The notes below the pieces were generated by a model. That model saw nothing but the letters and a program-made list of their open reading frames with translations. It did no database searches and was not told the DNA's origin. From Bipolaris cookei (taxonomy: Eukaryota; Ascomycota; Dothideomycetes; Pleosporales; Pleosporaceae), in the NCBI GenBank assembly GCA_002286855.1, contig NRSV01000041.1, forward strand, positions 124,001-188,000: a DNA stretch of 64,000 nucleotides. Reading direction: 5' to 3'. Positions 11,101 to 24,200 of the stretch are shown here, one piece after another. The position numbers and the translations under genes were made by a program. Every line of letters starts with the position of its first letter. The first letter of the stretch is position 1.

Positions 11101-11996
11101 TTAGGGCTTAGGAATCTTGACACTCTTGCTAACCATCAAACATCCATGAAGAATGAACATGGCCACCACAGGGTGAAACTCCAGCGCCGTGCCCTCGAGC
11201 CACAGCCCCATGGGAATCTGATCCATAGTCCAGCCCTTGTAGACCCAGTACGCCATGACCTGCACTATGCCAAGACTCATAGGAATCGGTGTGCCCTCAA
11301 AATACTTGCTCTTTCCGCTTGCATCCTTGGGCACCATGGCGACGGTAACGTTGAATCTTGCGAGGCGAGTAAGGCCGCAGAGGACAAAGAAGGCGAGCAA
11401 GAAATGGTCGGCAGGGGTGCGCATGCCGAGGCTGAAAGCGGCAGCGGCTGGGGACACGCCAAAGGAGACGAGATCGGCAAGTGAATCGAGCTCCTGGCCC
11501 ATGAGCGACGCCTTCTTGCGCCAGCGTGCGACTTTGCCGTCCATGAAGTCGAAGAAGAGGCCTAGTGGGATGAAGGACAGCGCGAGGTACAAGTTCATGT
11601 AGTTGGTGTGGTCGGCTTGTGTGCAGTAGCGGAGAGAGGAGAAGATGGACATGACGCCACAGAAGCCTGGTTTGTGACAAGGTCGTGTTAGTTACTTTTT
11701 GTGATTTGCACTCTAAGAGGGAGGAAAGAGGGCGAAACCGTACCATTGAGTTCAGTGATAAAGTCGGCCAAGTGGAGGGCGCGTATGAGAGAGAAGTGGC
11801 CAGCTTCCTGGGACAGCAGACGAACCTGCTTATCTTGTGCTGTGCATCATATATTAGCCTTCTGTCTTACTCTCTCTGCTTCCCCCTTATCATATGCCCT
11901 AGAACTCTTCCTATATTCTCAACACGTACCCTCACCCTTTGCAGGCGCAAAGCCGTCCTTGGTTTGCGGCTCGCCGCCGTTTCTTCGTTGCGCCAT
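11101..11996 (-). CDS. CHO1: CDP-diacylglycerol-serine O-phosphatidyltransferase (phosphatidylserine synthase)
   Basis: It makes phosphatidylserine from CDP-diacylglycerol and serine in the ER membrane. Exons 11996-11930, 11839-11744 and 11666-11101 join in frame to 242 residues. The CDP-alcohol phosphatidyltransferase signature is complete: DFMDGKVAR, eight residues, G, three, D, three, D (WRKKASLM G QEL D SLA D). The N-terminal block GHFSLIRALHLADFITELNG and the following FCGVMSIFSS are typical of fungal PS synthases. Several hydrophobic spans follow (ALSFIPLGLFF, FLLAFFVLCGL, SLGIVQVMAYWVY, HPVVAMFILHGCL). The end of exon 1 is ambiguous: donors gtacgt (used here) and gtgagg six bases earlier both keep frame. 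It lies just downstream of LCB1 on the same strand; both enzymes use serine. Confidence 0.93.
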
Positions 11997-12863
11997 TCTC
12001 GTATGTATAGCAGTCGTCGTTGTCGTAGCCGTTGTAGCCTAGCTGCTCTTCTATATGGGTATTCCGTATGACGAACTCTGAGTAGCAGGCAAGCAACAAA
12101 GAGATTAACGCAATTTAGGCTGCAGCTAAAAATGCGTATGGGCGGCGGGAACCAAAAGCGTGTGAATTTGCTGTGTGGGAGGGAGAGTCTGCGTGCGGGA
12201 GAAAGAACAGGGCAAGTCAAGGGTCTAGCGAAGCTTGTTATTCAAATCGCAGCAGGGCAATGGGCGGTGACGTTTATTTCAGGTGGGGGAGGCTTTCGGG
12301 GCAGCAGCATTCGTGTGTGCGTTGCGTGTGTACGCCACGCCCCGGCCTAGAATAACAAGTTTAGCCAAAACGTCATCTCACATGCCGGGGGACGCGGCGC
12401 AAACCAGCCACACACACATACGCAAACTCCCATGTCTGAACACCCACATGCATTATCCCTCATGTGATCACTAAGCTCCTTGGGCCATGATGTATTCTTT
12501 ATACCAGTTCGGCACTTGAACCGGCAATATTTGGTAGCGTTTGAATGTATTCAGTCTCTTGGTGCTCGAGCTTCTTGTTTGCTTTGGGCTTGCCTACAGC
12601 TTAAGGATCACGTGTGGCATTGGCCCATGGGGACACCATTTGCAAATGAAGTGAGCTGGAGACAAGTGCGCTCCCTAACCCTATGAATAAGACTTATTAT
12701 GCATTACAAAGTCATCTATGCCACATCCAATATCTATATGTAGAAAGTATATCATTACAGTGTATGCGAAACGCTTCTTGCCAAGTGGTGCAGCAAGCAG
12801 AAAACGCATTCGACACCGTGCTCACAGTACTTTTCGTGATGTAATGTGATATCCCAAATGCCT
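11997..12863. other. Intergenic between LCB1 3' end and CHO1 start
   Basis: 867 bases holding the CHO1 promoter and the LCB1 3' flank. No gene is seen. Confidence 0.5.
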
Positions 12864-14671
12864 TTACTTTCGTCGACTGACAATCTTCGTAATGGCGTGT
12901 CGGATAATTGTTCCAGCCTTCTCCGTCTCTTTCTTTGTCAGCCCGCTCGTAACGCAGACTTTGAGCGCAGGGGTAGGCTGCCATCCTGCATCTTTGGGAT
13001 TGAGCCCAATACCGAGAGGGAAGGATTTGAGCCTTGTAATGAGGACGCCGTTTGCGAGACACTGGATATCATTAGTAAGAAACAACTTGTCACGTCGTCG
13101 CTATGTCCTCCAGAGAGCATAGCAATACGCGGCCCAGGACGGCAGAACATACCTCGTCAACAACATCCCTGAAGATCTGATTTTGGTCGTCAATGCTCAG
13201 CTTCTTGGCCTCAATAATCTCCTCTTTGAGAACAAGCAGCATCATTGGATTTTCCACAGAACTGCTGCATCGAACCCAATCACTCCTGGGATCTAATTGC
13301 CCTTTCATCGCCCTGATGTTTTCCCGGAGTCCAGTCAAAATATCTGGTTGTTCTTGTAGCATGCTGATTGTCTCGCTGGCTGTAGTACTGAGCAACGCGG
13401 GGAGGGCAGCAGAGTAGGTGTATGAGGCCGAAGAAATGCGTTGGTGCTCGACAACCTCTTCGTTGCCGGCGCAGAAACCTCCTGCTGCACAAAGAGGTCC
13501 AGAGAGAGAACCAATGATCATGTCTACCTCTGCAGCATCCACATTCTGTGCTTCGGTTACACCGCCGCCGGTGCGACCAAGGACTCCGTAAGACCAGGTT
13601 TCGTCGAGGATGAGGCGGAATTTGTACTTGAGTTTGAGCTCAATCTGCATGCACCGTTAGTCCAGTCCTTTCACAAGCCTGAAAACTAAGGTGGGTTACT
13701 ACGGACGTACCAGCTTGGGGAGGTTCACAACATCTCCAATATTCTCAAATAAGCCCTCGGTAATGATGAATCGTCTAGTCAGCGGCTTCTTTGCTTGCTC
13801 CTTGACAACCTTCTTAAGCACGGCCTCCAAGTCATCCATGTCGTTGTGTTCGAACCATCTAACAGTACTCCTACTGATCTGTATACCCTTCCTCGCTGCG
13901 AAGTTGAGAGCACGGTCTGCGACAATAATATCACCTCTTTTGCTGAAACTAGGGATGACACTGCTGATGGTCGAGAAGGATTGGGCGTATATGATGCAAG
14001 CAGGCACACCGAGATGCGCAGCTACGTCGGCTTCGGTCTTCATGTGCACATCCTGCGTACCGTAGAAACCTGGTGGACCACAGGGACCGACACCGTAGGT
14101 CCGTAGTGTCTGAATTGCTTTGTCTTTGAGTGTGTCGTTGGAGAGAAAGTTGTAATAGTTGTATGAGGCGAGGTTCGTCACGGTGCGGCCGTTGGAGAGC
14201 TTGGACTTGGGGCCCGTCGGTCTGCACAGTACAGGTTAGCATTGAGCGTATGGCTATTGTTGCTGCATGTATCGTACCCAATAATGACGGGTCGCTTCTC
14301 ATTTTCCAATTCTTCAAGCGCGGTTGTAGGCGCGACAAGCTGTTCCGGTGTCCAGTCGTCGACGAGCTCATCAATCTCCTATTTCTTCGTTAGTTGTCTC
14401 TGCATCCACCCACATCGTGCCCCAGCTGGACAAGCGCGTAACATACCGCATCCGTCAGTTGCACCTTTTTCTGAGTACTGTATTTGGGTGCAAGCAGGTA
14501 TCGCACCGCGAAGAGGAACAGAAACAACTCCACGGCGCTGCGGACGGGGTCGTTGCGGTAACTTGACTTGATGTACCGGACAGCAATGGCGGAGCCTGGA
14601 ATGCGATTGAACTGCGCACTGGCATCGGCAATGAAGCGCGTAGTCGCATTTTGCAATTCACTGAGATCCAT
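12864..14671 (-). CDS. LCB1: Serine palmitoyltransferase subunit 1
   Basis: Lcb1 pairs with Lcb2 in the ER to condense serine and palmitoyl-CoA, the committed step of sphingolipid synthesis. Exons 14671-14447, 14378-14278, 14221-13711, 13644-13153 and 13061-12864 join in frame to 508 residues, the usual family length. One N-terminal membrane span lies near residues 38-58 (SAVELFLFLFAVRYLLAP). The alpha-oxoamine synthase fold is clear: NLASYNYYNFL, YGVGPCGPPGFYGTQDVH (its Cys matches the HSAN1-linked Cys of human SPTLC1), LILDETWSYGVLGRTGGG and DMIIGSLSGPLCAAGGFC. In the last block the PLP-binding Lys of Lcb2-type enzymes is absent, as expected for the non-catalytic Lcb1. An in-frame upstream ATG at 14722 would add 17 residues; 14671 is preferred because MDLSELQN looks like the family start. 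Confidence 0.95.
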
Positions 14672-15227
14672 GGCTGGTGAAGGTGTGGTGCGAGGCAGGC
14701 GGTTGGACAGCGCTGCATGCACAAGCTCGGGGGTTGCGGCGAAGCACGGAAGTGCCAGGGGCAGCCAGCGCTGTGGTTCTCATTCAATGGTCAGGCAATT
14801 TCACCCCAGCACGTTGACTCAATCACACCAAGTATATATTTACGCTGCCTAATCATCACTTTAGAAGCGCGCGGTACAAATCAAAGCCAGATGCGTTTCA
14901 AAGCACTCGAACTATTCAACAGTAATGCATTTCGCTTTCTAATATATTCGCCTGCCCATGATGAACCAAAACAACCCCCATTTGTAGTGTATGTGCAGTC
15001 AAGCCTGCTGCGGAAGCAGAAATGATTGTTCAAAAAGAGAGAAAGCAGGGCCATGGACACTTCCATGCCTACCACCAAACGCCCAATCAGAAAGATGAAA
15101 TCGAACGCTCGACCCAAATATTACAGTCATTACAGGACCCAAAAATTGGTAATCACGCTCATGCTTCGCCCATGTCGTACAATACAAGGTGCAAAGGTAG
15201 TAAACAAGGATCCACAAGTTGTACTTT
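14672..15227. other. Intergenic between FKS1 3' end and LCB1 start
   Basis: 556 bases holding the LCB1 promoter and the FKS1 3' flank, both on the minus strand. No gene is seen. Confidence 0.5.
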
Positions 15228-18200
15228 TTAGTATGCCATGTACCGACGGAATCGGCGGGCAGCAGCATCGGTCGCGGCGGCTCCACCACCTCCTCCCGTC
15301 GAGTCGGCATTGCCTTGCCATACCGGGCACTCGCCGTTGATACACCTACCAGTCGTACTTGTCGTCGTGTCGTTGTTGTTATAGCCAGTGGGTTGCATAA
15401 TCTCCATGGGGAGAGAGTTGGCAAGGCTGGTTGGGATCTTGATGAACTTGGCACCAACAATAGGGCCAATGATCAACGCGAGGAACACGACGAGGATGAC
15501 AAAGTACAGAATGGCATAACGGACAACGCGGCGCTTGCGAAGCTTGGTCTGCTTAAGCGAGTAGATGGGAGGGCGAATTTGACGACTAGGTCCAAGTTAG
15601 TAGGAACTTTTGACAGCAAGAGGTAAGAACAACGTACCTTGGTCGGAGCCAGAAAAGCATGACCGAGTGGAATGTGTCGGCATAAGGAACAAGCAACATG
15701 GGCAACATAAAAAACAAGAGGCAGTGGCCAAGAATGAAGTCGGCGGCAAAGAAACCAAGTTCGGTAATCTTGCAGAGGAATTCACGACCAGGCTGGGAGA
15801 TGGTGTGCCATCCCATAGTGTACCACTTTCCAGTCCACCAGGCAATGTTGGCGGTGTCAGCCTTGAATTCACGGGTCAACGCCAAGACGATGATGAGCTT
15901 GAAGAAGAACCGCTGGATAGCGACGACAGCGATCATACCAGACAGTGTTCTGGGGAAGCTGAAACCCTCAAGGAACATCAAGACCAAGAAGAAGACGAGG
16001 AGCACAATGACGGCAATAGCGTGAGCGATGGCAGCAAGGACCGCACCAAACTTCTTGCAGCACATGCCGAGCAGGGGACCCGCACAACAAGCCAAAGCAA
16101 ACATGCCACCAAGAACACCGGCATTGACAGCCACAGGACCCAAGGCAATGATACCAATGCGAACCAAGGCACCACTTGGCTTTGGGTCAGGGAGGCCAGC
16201 GGCCTCCTTGGAAGTATCGCGCTTGTCAGTGACACCAGTTTGAGCGTTGATGAACAGAAAAGGCACAACGGTAATGGCGACCAACACAAGAGGACCGAGA
16301 ACCTCGCTGAAGAAGATGTTTGTAAAGTTTGCACGAGGAACATCGCCAGAAAGCTTAGCAGAGGGGTCACCAAGTACCTTGCGCTTGAAACCAGTGATAC
16401 GCGTACGAGAGAGACGGCAGTATCCGATCCAAGAAGCGCTGTGCGAACGGGTGTTGCCTCGAGACAGCCAGCGCAGGTACTCCCTGTAGTCGATGAAGAA
16501 GTCGTCCCAAGAGAACTGGTGGGGGTTGAAGAGGAAGGGTGCAAGGCACAAAGATAGCGTGGATGCCCAGAAGTAGATGAGCCATGGTCCCCAGACGGTG
16601 ATGGAAGCGAAGATGATCATCATCAAGGAACGAGCACCAATGTAGATGGACGGACCGGCAAATCGAGAGAAGAGAATACCGAATGGGATACGTGCCGTGG
16701 CGAAACCACGACCAGTACCAATATAACGAGCACCACCATATGACAAATTGGTGTGGAGGGCATTGGCGTAGATCTGGGTGACGAAAACCTCAAAGAAGGG
16801 GGATCCAGAAGCGAAGTGCTTGGCCAGACGGGTCGCGGAACGCCAGAAACCACGTTCAGTCAGTTCTTGAACCACAAGGGGAACGAACGAAATGAAGAAC
16901 ACGATGAAGATGGAGACGATACAACGAGAGACCCAGTCGAAGACAGGAACCAGGTTAGCACAGCCATTGGGCCACTGGGGGTCCGTGATAGGGATATCCT
17001 TGTTGAATTGGCAGAGAATGATCTCGTGGTTGAGGGCACCAAGGTTGATGAGGACGAACATAAAGCACTGGACCGACAACATAATGAACATGTTGTTGAT
17101 GTGGAAACCGGGATGGGCGTAGTAGAAGGATAGGAAGCGGTCAAGAGGCAGTTGAGTACCCAAGTAGTAGTACTCGCGGGACAGCATCTGTTCACCCATA
17201 CCAGTACCAATCTTGGTCGTGAAGTTGAGCACGGAGCCAAAACCAAGATCACGACCCTTACCACACTGGTAGTACTCGCAGTGCTTGATGCGACCACCAC
17301 GGAGAAGAGCGGACATGCCAGCGTAAATATCCTCGTTGAGATGAAGACCCTTTTGAGCCTTGGAGACACCACCACGGGTAGTCATGAAGATACCGTTAAG
17401 GAAATCAGGATGACCATAATGAAGCTTTCCACCAATTTGAGCCAAAGTACGAGCAAACATAGTACCGAATGTCTGTTCCTTTCCGGCAGCAATATCACCA
17501 AGGATACCAATATTCTCAGAGAAAATGTATTCACGAGCTCCGAGAATAGCGACCGGGTTGAAGTTGGTATTGGGGAGACCAGGAGTATAGGGCGAGACAT
17601 TGTCAGTGGTCAACTCTTCGAACTCGGCCAATACACTGCGGATCTTGAGACACTCCTCGAGGTAGTTGTCCTGGTTAGCGTCGATAAGCTGGATGTACTC
17701 TCCACGGTAGAAAATGATAGAGTGGTTCTGGTTGTCAGACTTGCCGTCACCGAGAATAGGGTTGCCGGATAGTTGAATGCGGAACTTGGGACGACGCATG
17801 CCATTCTCCATGATCTCAGAGTGACCGTCAATCAGAGCAGAGTAGATGCGAGGCTCTTCATCTTCGGTCGCAGGTGGCTCTTCATCAAGGTAAGCGATTT
17901 GCAGGTCAGGGTAGGCACGGAGAAGGAACTCGGTGTTCTCGCGCTCCTCCTTGTTGAACTTGGCATAACGTTGCATAGACACGCAGATCTTGTACTTGCG
18001 CCTGGCCATGCGCTCGAGTTCGCGCTCGAGTTTGTCAGAGTTGCCACCAAACATCTGAACGACCTCGGGGTTCTCGACACGGTACAAAAGCTTGATGGCA
18101 CGACTGTAGTTCATGAAACCAGAGATGGTACGGTAGAGAGTCTGGGAACGAAGAGAGGCCCAAATACGAGTTCGGAGCGTGTACTCAGGAGCGGCAGACT

Positions 18201-21200
18201 TGAAACCAATGCAGTAGAAGGGAAGATCATCAATCTTGCTCTTAGCGGTATCCTTCTCGTTCTTCTCGTCATCGCCGTTAAACTGAGAAGTTTCATCGGC
18301 AAGAATCTTGGTGTCCTTGACGAAGCAGTCCCACTCGTGAGGGTAGAGTTGCTTGAGGTACTCGAGAAGAGTGACACGAGAGTAAGGCTCATCCTCACGA
18401 ATAATCTCACGGAGAGACAACAAGATCTTCTCACCGTAGTGGGGAATCAAGACGGTGAAAGTAGGCATGTTGTCGACTGGGAGAGGCTCTGGAATAGGAG
18501 TGGACAGAGACTGGGCGAAGAAGGAAATACGACGCTCTGCTTCGCTCTGTGCAGGGAAGAACTCAGTCTTGAACGAGTGGTCTTCTTGGGACACGAAGAA
18601 GGTAGGCGCTCGAAGCGTACGCTTGCCCTCTTGCTCAGACGGAACCTGGTGATACAAAAGCTTCTGGACGTGGTCAATAGCGAGGAGATGCTCACGGTAC
18701 ATGGAGATGACGATGGCGTTCCAGATCTGCGAGATGAGAACCTTGGGCTTGTACTTGATCTCCATGTCAGTCGTCGCCAAGACCTTTGAGTAGATACGCT
18801 TTGGCAGACGAGAGAAGATATTCCTCCATGGAGTCCAGATGGACACACCGAGGTAGAAGGAGCGAGAGACGGAGAACAACATGTTGGCAATGATGTACCA
18901 CAGGTAGGAGTCCAAGAAGAAGAGAATCAAGTCCATGAAGTACATGAGGCCGAGCAGGATTCGAGGGTGGTACTTGCAAAGCATGTCTTTGAGGATGGCA
19001 TCTCCCAAGCAGTTGGGCTTCTGCATGTGGGAGAGAATACGAATGGGATCCTTAATAGACAGAGTCAAGAAGAAGTAAGACTCAGCCAGTTTGGCTGCGA
19101 AGACAAGAACCCACAGACCGTACGACATCCACATGTCATTGCCAGTGAGGCGGGGATAGCTAGCGGTGAAAGTCTGACTGGCAACGTACTTGCGAGAGTT
19201 GCGTGTCAGGTAGCTACCGAAGAGACCGCCAATGGGCATGACCGAGAAGAAGATATAGGTAACCAGAGCAATAGCGAGCTGAACACCGCTGAGAACGTCG
19301 GCGATAGTACCAGTGCGCTTGTCCATGCCAAAGATGTAGACACTAGGAGCGAGGTTGACAACGAAGACAAGGATGAGGAAGAGAAGACGCTTGGTCAAGT
19401 GCTGAGCCCCCGCCCATTTACGAGGGACGTAGCACCACTCGCAAATGGTGGCGAAGATTTGAATGAATGAAGCGAGAGCACCTCCCAGAGCGACAGCGGA
19501 CAGGGTGGCTGCCTTTTCTGGCGACTGGTTTAACTGTTGCTGGTAGTTCTTGGTGTAGACTGGCTGTGAGTTGGCGGCAGTGTAGAACCAGAAAGAACAT
19601 ACGTGAATGATCCAGATACGGTTGAAGTTGATAACCATGTGGAACCATGAACGGCGCTCATAGTACGTCTTGAAGAACACCTTCTTCCAAACGACATCCT
19701 TAAGCTTCAGGTATCGCTCAGCCGGAGGAATGTCGACCAGGCGAGACTTGTCCTCGAAAACAATGCGCTCAAGACCCTCTGGATACCAGAAAAGCTGGTT
19801 CATGTCATCGTAACCAATAATGGCTGCGTGATCACGCTCGCGACGAACGTACTTGCCATCCTGAATCTCGTAACCTTGGTCACGGCAGTACTGGTAGAGG
19901 GGCGTGATGATATTATTGAGGTAGGTCAGCTCTTCAACTGGCTCAGTTTGAGCCTGGCCAGCTGGCGAGTTGAGATAGTCATCGGCGCACTTGAAGATGA
20001 AGCACGTGAGCTCAGGCATGAAACGGACCTGGTTAGCTTCACCCCAACAAAGGAGGTAGAGCGCAATCTGACGCACACGGTCGTGCTGCGACATGCGGTT
20101 CATACGAGTCTTCCAGCGGTATTCAGCCGCCTCGAGACTGTTGTCTCCTTCATAAGCATCAAGTGTCTCTTGCTCGTTACCGCCCTCAGCGGCTGCCTTG
20201 GCCTTTGCAGCTTTGCGGGCTTTGCGAGTTCGGCGGTTGGCCTTTCCAAGGTTCATATTGGCGAAACCAACCGCATCATCCAGATCAAGATGGGCCGCGA
20301 AGTACCAGCGGCGGTAGTTGGCATTCTCACCGCCAATGTAGTCGGCGTGGAGAGACAGCAACGCCTGGTTTGGCGACATGCGGGATGCACGTGAATCAAG
20401 CAGAGTCATCAAGTGGTCGTACATGTTGCGCATGCTGTCACGTTGGAAGCCGAACTTAGCAGTCAGATCGAGGAAGATATCCTCAATCTCCTCCTTAGTG
20501 CAAGGAATCTGAGCTTCAGCAGTCCAGGCCGGGTAGGGCTCGCGAGATCGCTGACCAGCGGGCAGAGCGTTGGAATAGTCCATGCCGTAGATTGGGGTCG
20601 AAGCACCAGAGGAGCGGTTGCCACCGTAAGAAACTTGAGACGAGGGGGGACGATATCCGCGGTTTCCTTCAGCGTAGCTGTTGTAGCGCTCGTCGCCACG
20701 GCCATAGTAGTCCATGTCGGTAGCACGAGCCATGTCGGAGCGCATTGTAAAGTCGCTGAAGGTCTCGGAGTCTTCTTCGGAATCGTTGCGGCGGCGAGGA
20801 GGTTGACTGTGTCTCAGTTAGCAATTGCTCATTAGCTCAATAGCTCGGGGATAGGGGTGCAGTTAGGGCCGGAGCGTACCCGTTCTGTGCGTACCCATCT
20901 TGCGCGCCACCTTGATCGTAGTACTGGTCAGAGTAGTACTCGTCCTGGTAACCTTGCTGGCCTCGGTCGTCGTAGTAGCCATTTTGTTGGTATTGGCCGC
21001 CATGCTGGCCATCGTAATAAGCTCTGCAAGCCGGGTTAGCAGCACGCACTGGGCAAGGGCAGATGTGGCAAAACTTACGACTCGTCATAATAGGCGTCAC
21101 CATGCTGGCCCTGGGCATACTGGCCGTGAGAGCGATCATCATGATACTGGGCGTACTGGTCATCGTGATAGTATGCGTCCTGGCCTTGCTGGCCCTGGCC

Positions 21201-21260
21201 CTGGGCAGGAGCCTGGCCGTAGCCGTCGTCGTAGTGGCCTCCCTGCGGATGTCCGGACAT
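15228..21260 (-). CDS. FKS1: 1,3-beta-glucan synthase catalytic subunit (GT48)
   Basis: Plasma-membrane enzyme that polymerises UDP-glucose into beta-1,3-glucan, activated by Rho1 and inhibited by echinocandins. Exons 21260-21079, 21023-20880, 20806-15638 and 15585-15228 join in frame to 1950 residues, the normal Fks length. Residues 1-110 are very rich in Tyr, Gln, Gly and Asp. The Fks1 N-terminal domain follows (PYPAWTAEAQIP, LYLLCWGEANQVRFMPE), then about six membrane spans, the cytosolic GT48 core (VLIPHYGEKILLSLREI, NPILGDGKSDNQNHSIIFYR, QTFGTMFARTLAQIGGKLHY) and a C-terminal membrane bundle ending near RYMAY. Echinocandin hot-spot 1 reads FLTLSIKDPIRIL (about 19033-19075); hot-spot 2 reads DWVSRCIV (about 16915-16938). 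It is divergent from the GH72 gene and upstream of LCB1. Confidence 0.97.
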
Positions 21261-24200
21261 CGTGGGAAGCTATTAGGGTTGTGTGTAGAATCTGTGGCGG
21301 ACTTGTCAGTAACGGTTGCTGGGCCTGGGCGGCGAGGGCTGAAACCGCCGGCGTCGGAAGGGCGGAGGTACCTCAAACAATGGGCATTAGAAGCGGCAGT
21401 GAGGAAATGGTGGAATCGCAGCTGCCGCACGACAAGGTGCTTTTGATGCTTGGTGCAGCGACGTGCAATGCGTGAGGGAACGAGTGTAATGCCGCTTTGG
21501 CGTGCGAGGGCGAAAGGGCAGTAGTAGTGGTAGTAAGAGGTGCAGCTGCTCGGAAAGGGTCGAGTGTGCAAGTGGCGGAGCAGAGGAGGGGACGAATTGT
21601 TGTTATGGTCGTGGTGCTGCTAGCGAGTGGATAGCTGGAAGTGCAGCTGGGGGCGTCGTGGTTGCCAGGAGAGACGCGCGGCGAACGAGGCGCTTGCTCT
21701 GCGCAGGGCGTTGATGGATTAGGGTTGCGTGTAGAAGTATCAGTAGCAGCTCCCGGCCAAGACAGTCGAGAGCGTCCGCAGATGGACTACACAACCTCGG
21801 CGCGGTGAAACGAGAGGCAATGCAGAGGAAATGGGACAGCAGACAAATGGGGAGTAGAGGGGGAGGGGTTGAGAGAGCGACGGTAGTGAATGTGGACGGG
21901 CAGGCAAAGAGCTTTTTAGCAGCTTCCCCTGAAAATGAAAGGCAGGCCTGCCAAGCTGGTCTAACGCCGTCAGACGGTGGGTGTGCATGGGTGCCCCCAT
22001 CCGCCGCCGTGGCCGTGACGTGCCGGGCATTGCGTTGCCCCTCTAAAAACGGCATGCGCCTACGACGACTGCACCAGCAGTACAAAAGCATGCCCGCCGC
22101 CCGCATGGGCAATCCAACACGTCTCGGGCCCTCACCGCGACTCGACTCGACTGCGCGCCATGGCGAAAAAAAAAACCTGCCCTGCGAGTGCGAGCGCGAG
22201 TGCCGGCGCGACAGCCAGTCTGCAGTGGCCGCCCCAGTTGCTCTTGGATCTGCGATCTGCCTGCATATCGATAATACAAGGCCGCTCCCGTTGAGCAGTA
22301 GCATGTACTAGATACATTCACCCTCGCTCTAGATTGGGGGGAGGGGGTGCCGTGCACCGGCCTGGCACGCGATAGTATATGCCCGAAGCGTGTTTCCACA
22401 CCAGACCTGCGCACTGATGTGTGTGTAGTAAGTACGAACGAGTACTTCTCCATCTTCATCGCAAACAAGACAAGCACGAGGCTTACGCCCAGCTATCAGC
22501 CAAACTGCCCCCTTCTCCCTGGGCCTCGCCTCGCCCTCCACTCCCACTCGCTCTCGCACCGCCAGGGCTGTCCGCGGCGGCCTGTCCTCGCTTCAAGTGT
22601 CGCTGCTGCATTGGCTTTTCACATTGGTACCCACCCACATGTCACGTCATGACAGTGCGTTGAGGCGTGGGCCGGCACTGGACCACGTCCGGAGCAGCGA
22701 CACACCGCAGCGGCGCCATCGACAGGCCCCGCGCTGATCAAACCACGCCAGGCGAGCCGCCTTCGCGCTCGTCCGGCGATACCAGTAGCCCGGCCCTTAT
22801 CGCAAATGCAATCGACGTGGCGCTCTTCTTCCGCTGCACCATAGCCCGCGCCCGTAACTCAATTCAACCGTTGCAGCCTGTTGGCGCCGGGCGTTGTGCA
22901 AAGGGGGGGGGGTGCCGCTGTTGAGGCCTGCTCCGTCCGCCCGCTGTCCGCTGCCTCCGCCCTGGGCGCCCGCTACTATTATTGCCTCGGACGCCGCCAG
23001 AAAAAACTATGCATGTACTCGGTACTCGACAGCCGGGTCAGTGCCATGGCATGCGTTGCTGCCACTTGTCGACAAATGGGCCGTTGGCAGCTGCACCTGG
23101 GCGAGGTCGTCAAGGCAAAACCATCGCGGCATGACGACACTACGGTATGAAAAGCGCGCTACCAAAGCCGGTGTAGACCCCAGTAGCCAGTGAGCTATAT
23201 TAGACTGCGCAGTTTCCAAGTTTGGGCGGTTGGGTGTTGAGGAACTGGCAAATGAGAGGCTCTGCAGAAGCAAGAAATCGGCACTCCGGCCGGGAGGCTG
23301 TGCTTGCCCTCATTCTTACGCCCACTTGCAGTCCTTGTAGATCCGGTTTTCTCCCTCCCTTCCATGGACAGTACTCACGCTAGGTGTACTCTACTGTGTA
23401 CTAAGTACATACACCTTCTCTACCGCTGCACGGTGAAATCCATCGATATCTACTGGCTCCCTCTAGCCTGCGCTCGTCCCTCTACCAACATAACAACTGC
23501 GCTACTCTGTACATATCCAAGTACATGCATACATACATATGTACATAAACATCACCTGCGCTCTTGCCACGTGCCCAAAATGTCCGTCGCCCTCTGCACC
23601 ATGGCCCTTTGCGCGCAAAATAGGAGACTCGGCGTGAACGCATCCCCTTGACGTTTATCCAAGTAACTACTCTACATAATACCGACGTACTTCCCACATC
23701 CATACATACACTACACAAATGCGGTGCCACCCAAGAACCCCGTCAAGCACATTAGCTCATTGCCACCAGCTAGAGCGGCGTTGGAAAAGCGCTCACAGCC
23801 TCATTCAATTGGCTGCTTTGCCCGCATGCGACTCCGCCACCCAAAGAACTACGTTTCACCTGCACAAACCCGCCTATCCAACAATTCTACCGTCCGGCCC
23901 CTCTCCGCGACACGCTGCGAGGCGGTGCAGCCATGCGGACCATCCTGGTACCCTCCGATTGCCACCGCTACTGCTCTTTACCCACAACCTGAACCATCGA
24001 GTGTTCTCCTGCCCGCCTATTATCGCCTCCGTAGACCCAACACGGAGGGGGCGGGAATGCGCGCCGCGGCAAGGTATCCGAAAACGTCAAGTCCCAACTT
24101 AGCAGCATGATGGGCGGTGGGGCGACTGGCGAATCCCAGGTGGAGACTGCGAAATTGTGCATACGCGTCGCATGAGTCCAATGTCCTTACCCAGATGTTC

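Noticed and set aside
12864..14671. Missing PLP lysine as a sign of an inactive serine palmitoyltransferase
   Set aside because: Lcb1 subunits naturally lack it; the catalytic lysine is on Lcb2.
17773..18789. 338-codon open frame on the plus strand, antisense to FKS1
   Set aside because: It mirrors a long, codon-biased gene; the translation has no family motif, and similar shadows occur at 15610-16557 and 17152-17772.
21603..22304. 233-codon minus-strand frame upstream of FKS1
   Set aside because: Arg/Pro/Ser-rich low-complexity translation of a GC-rich promoter, no domain, no supporting splice structure.
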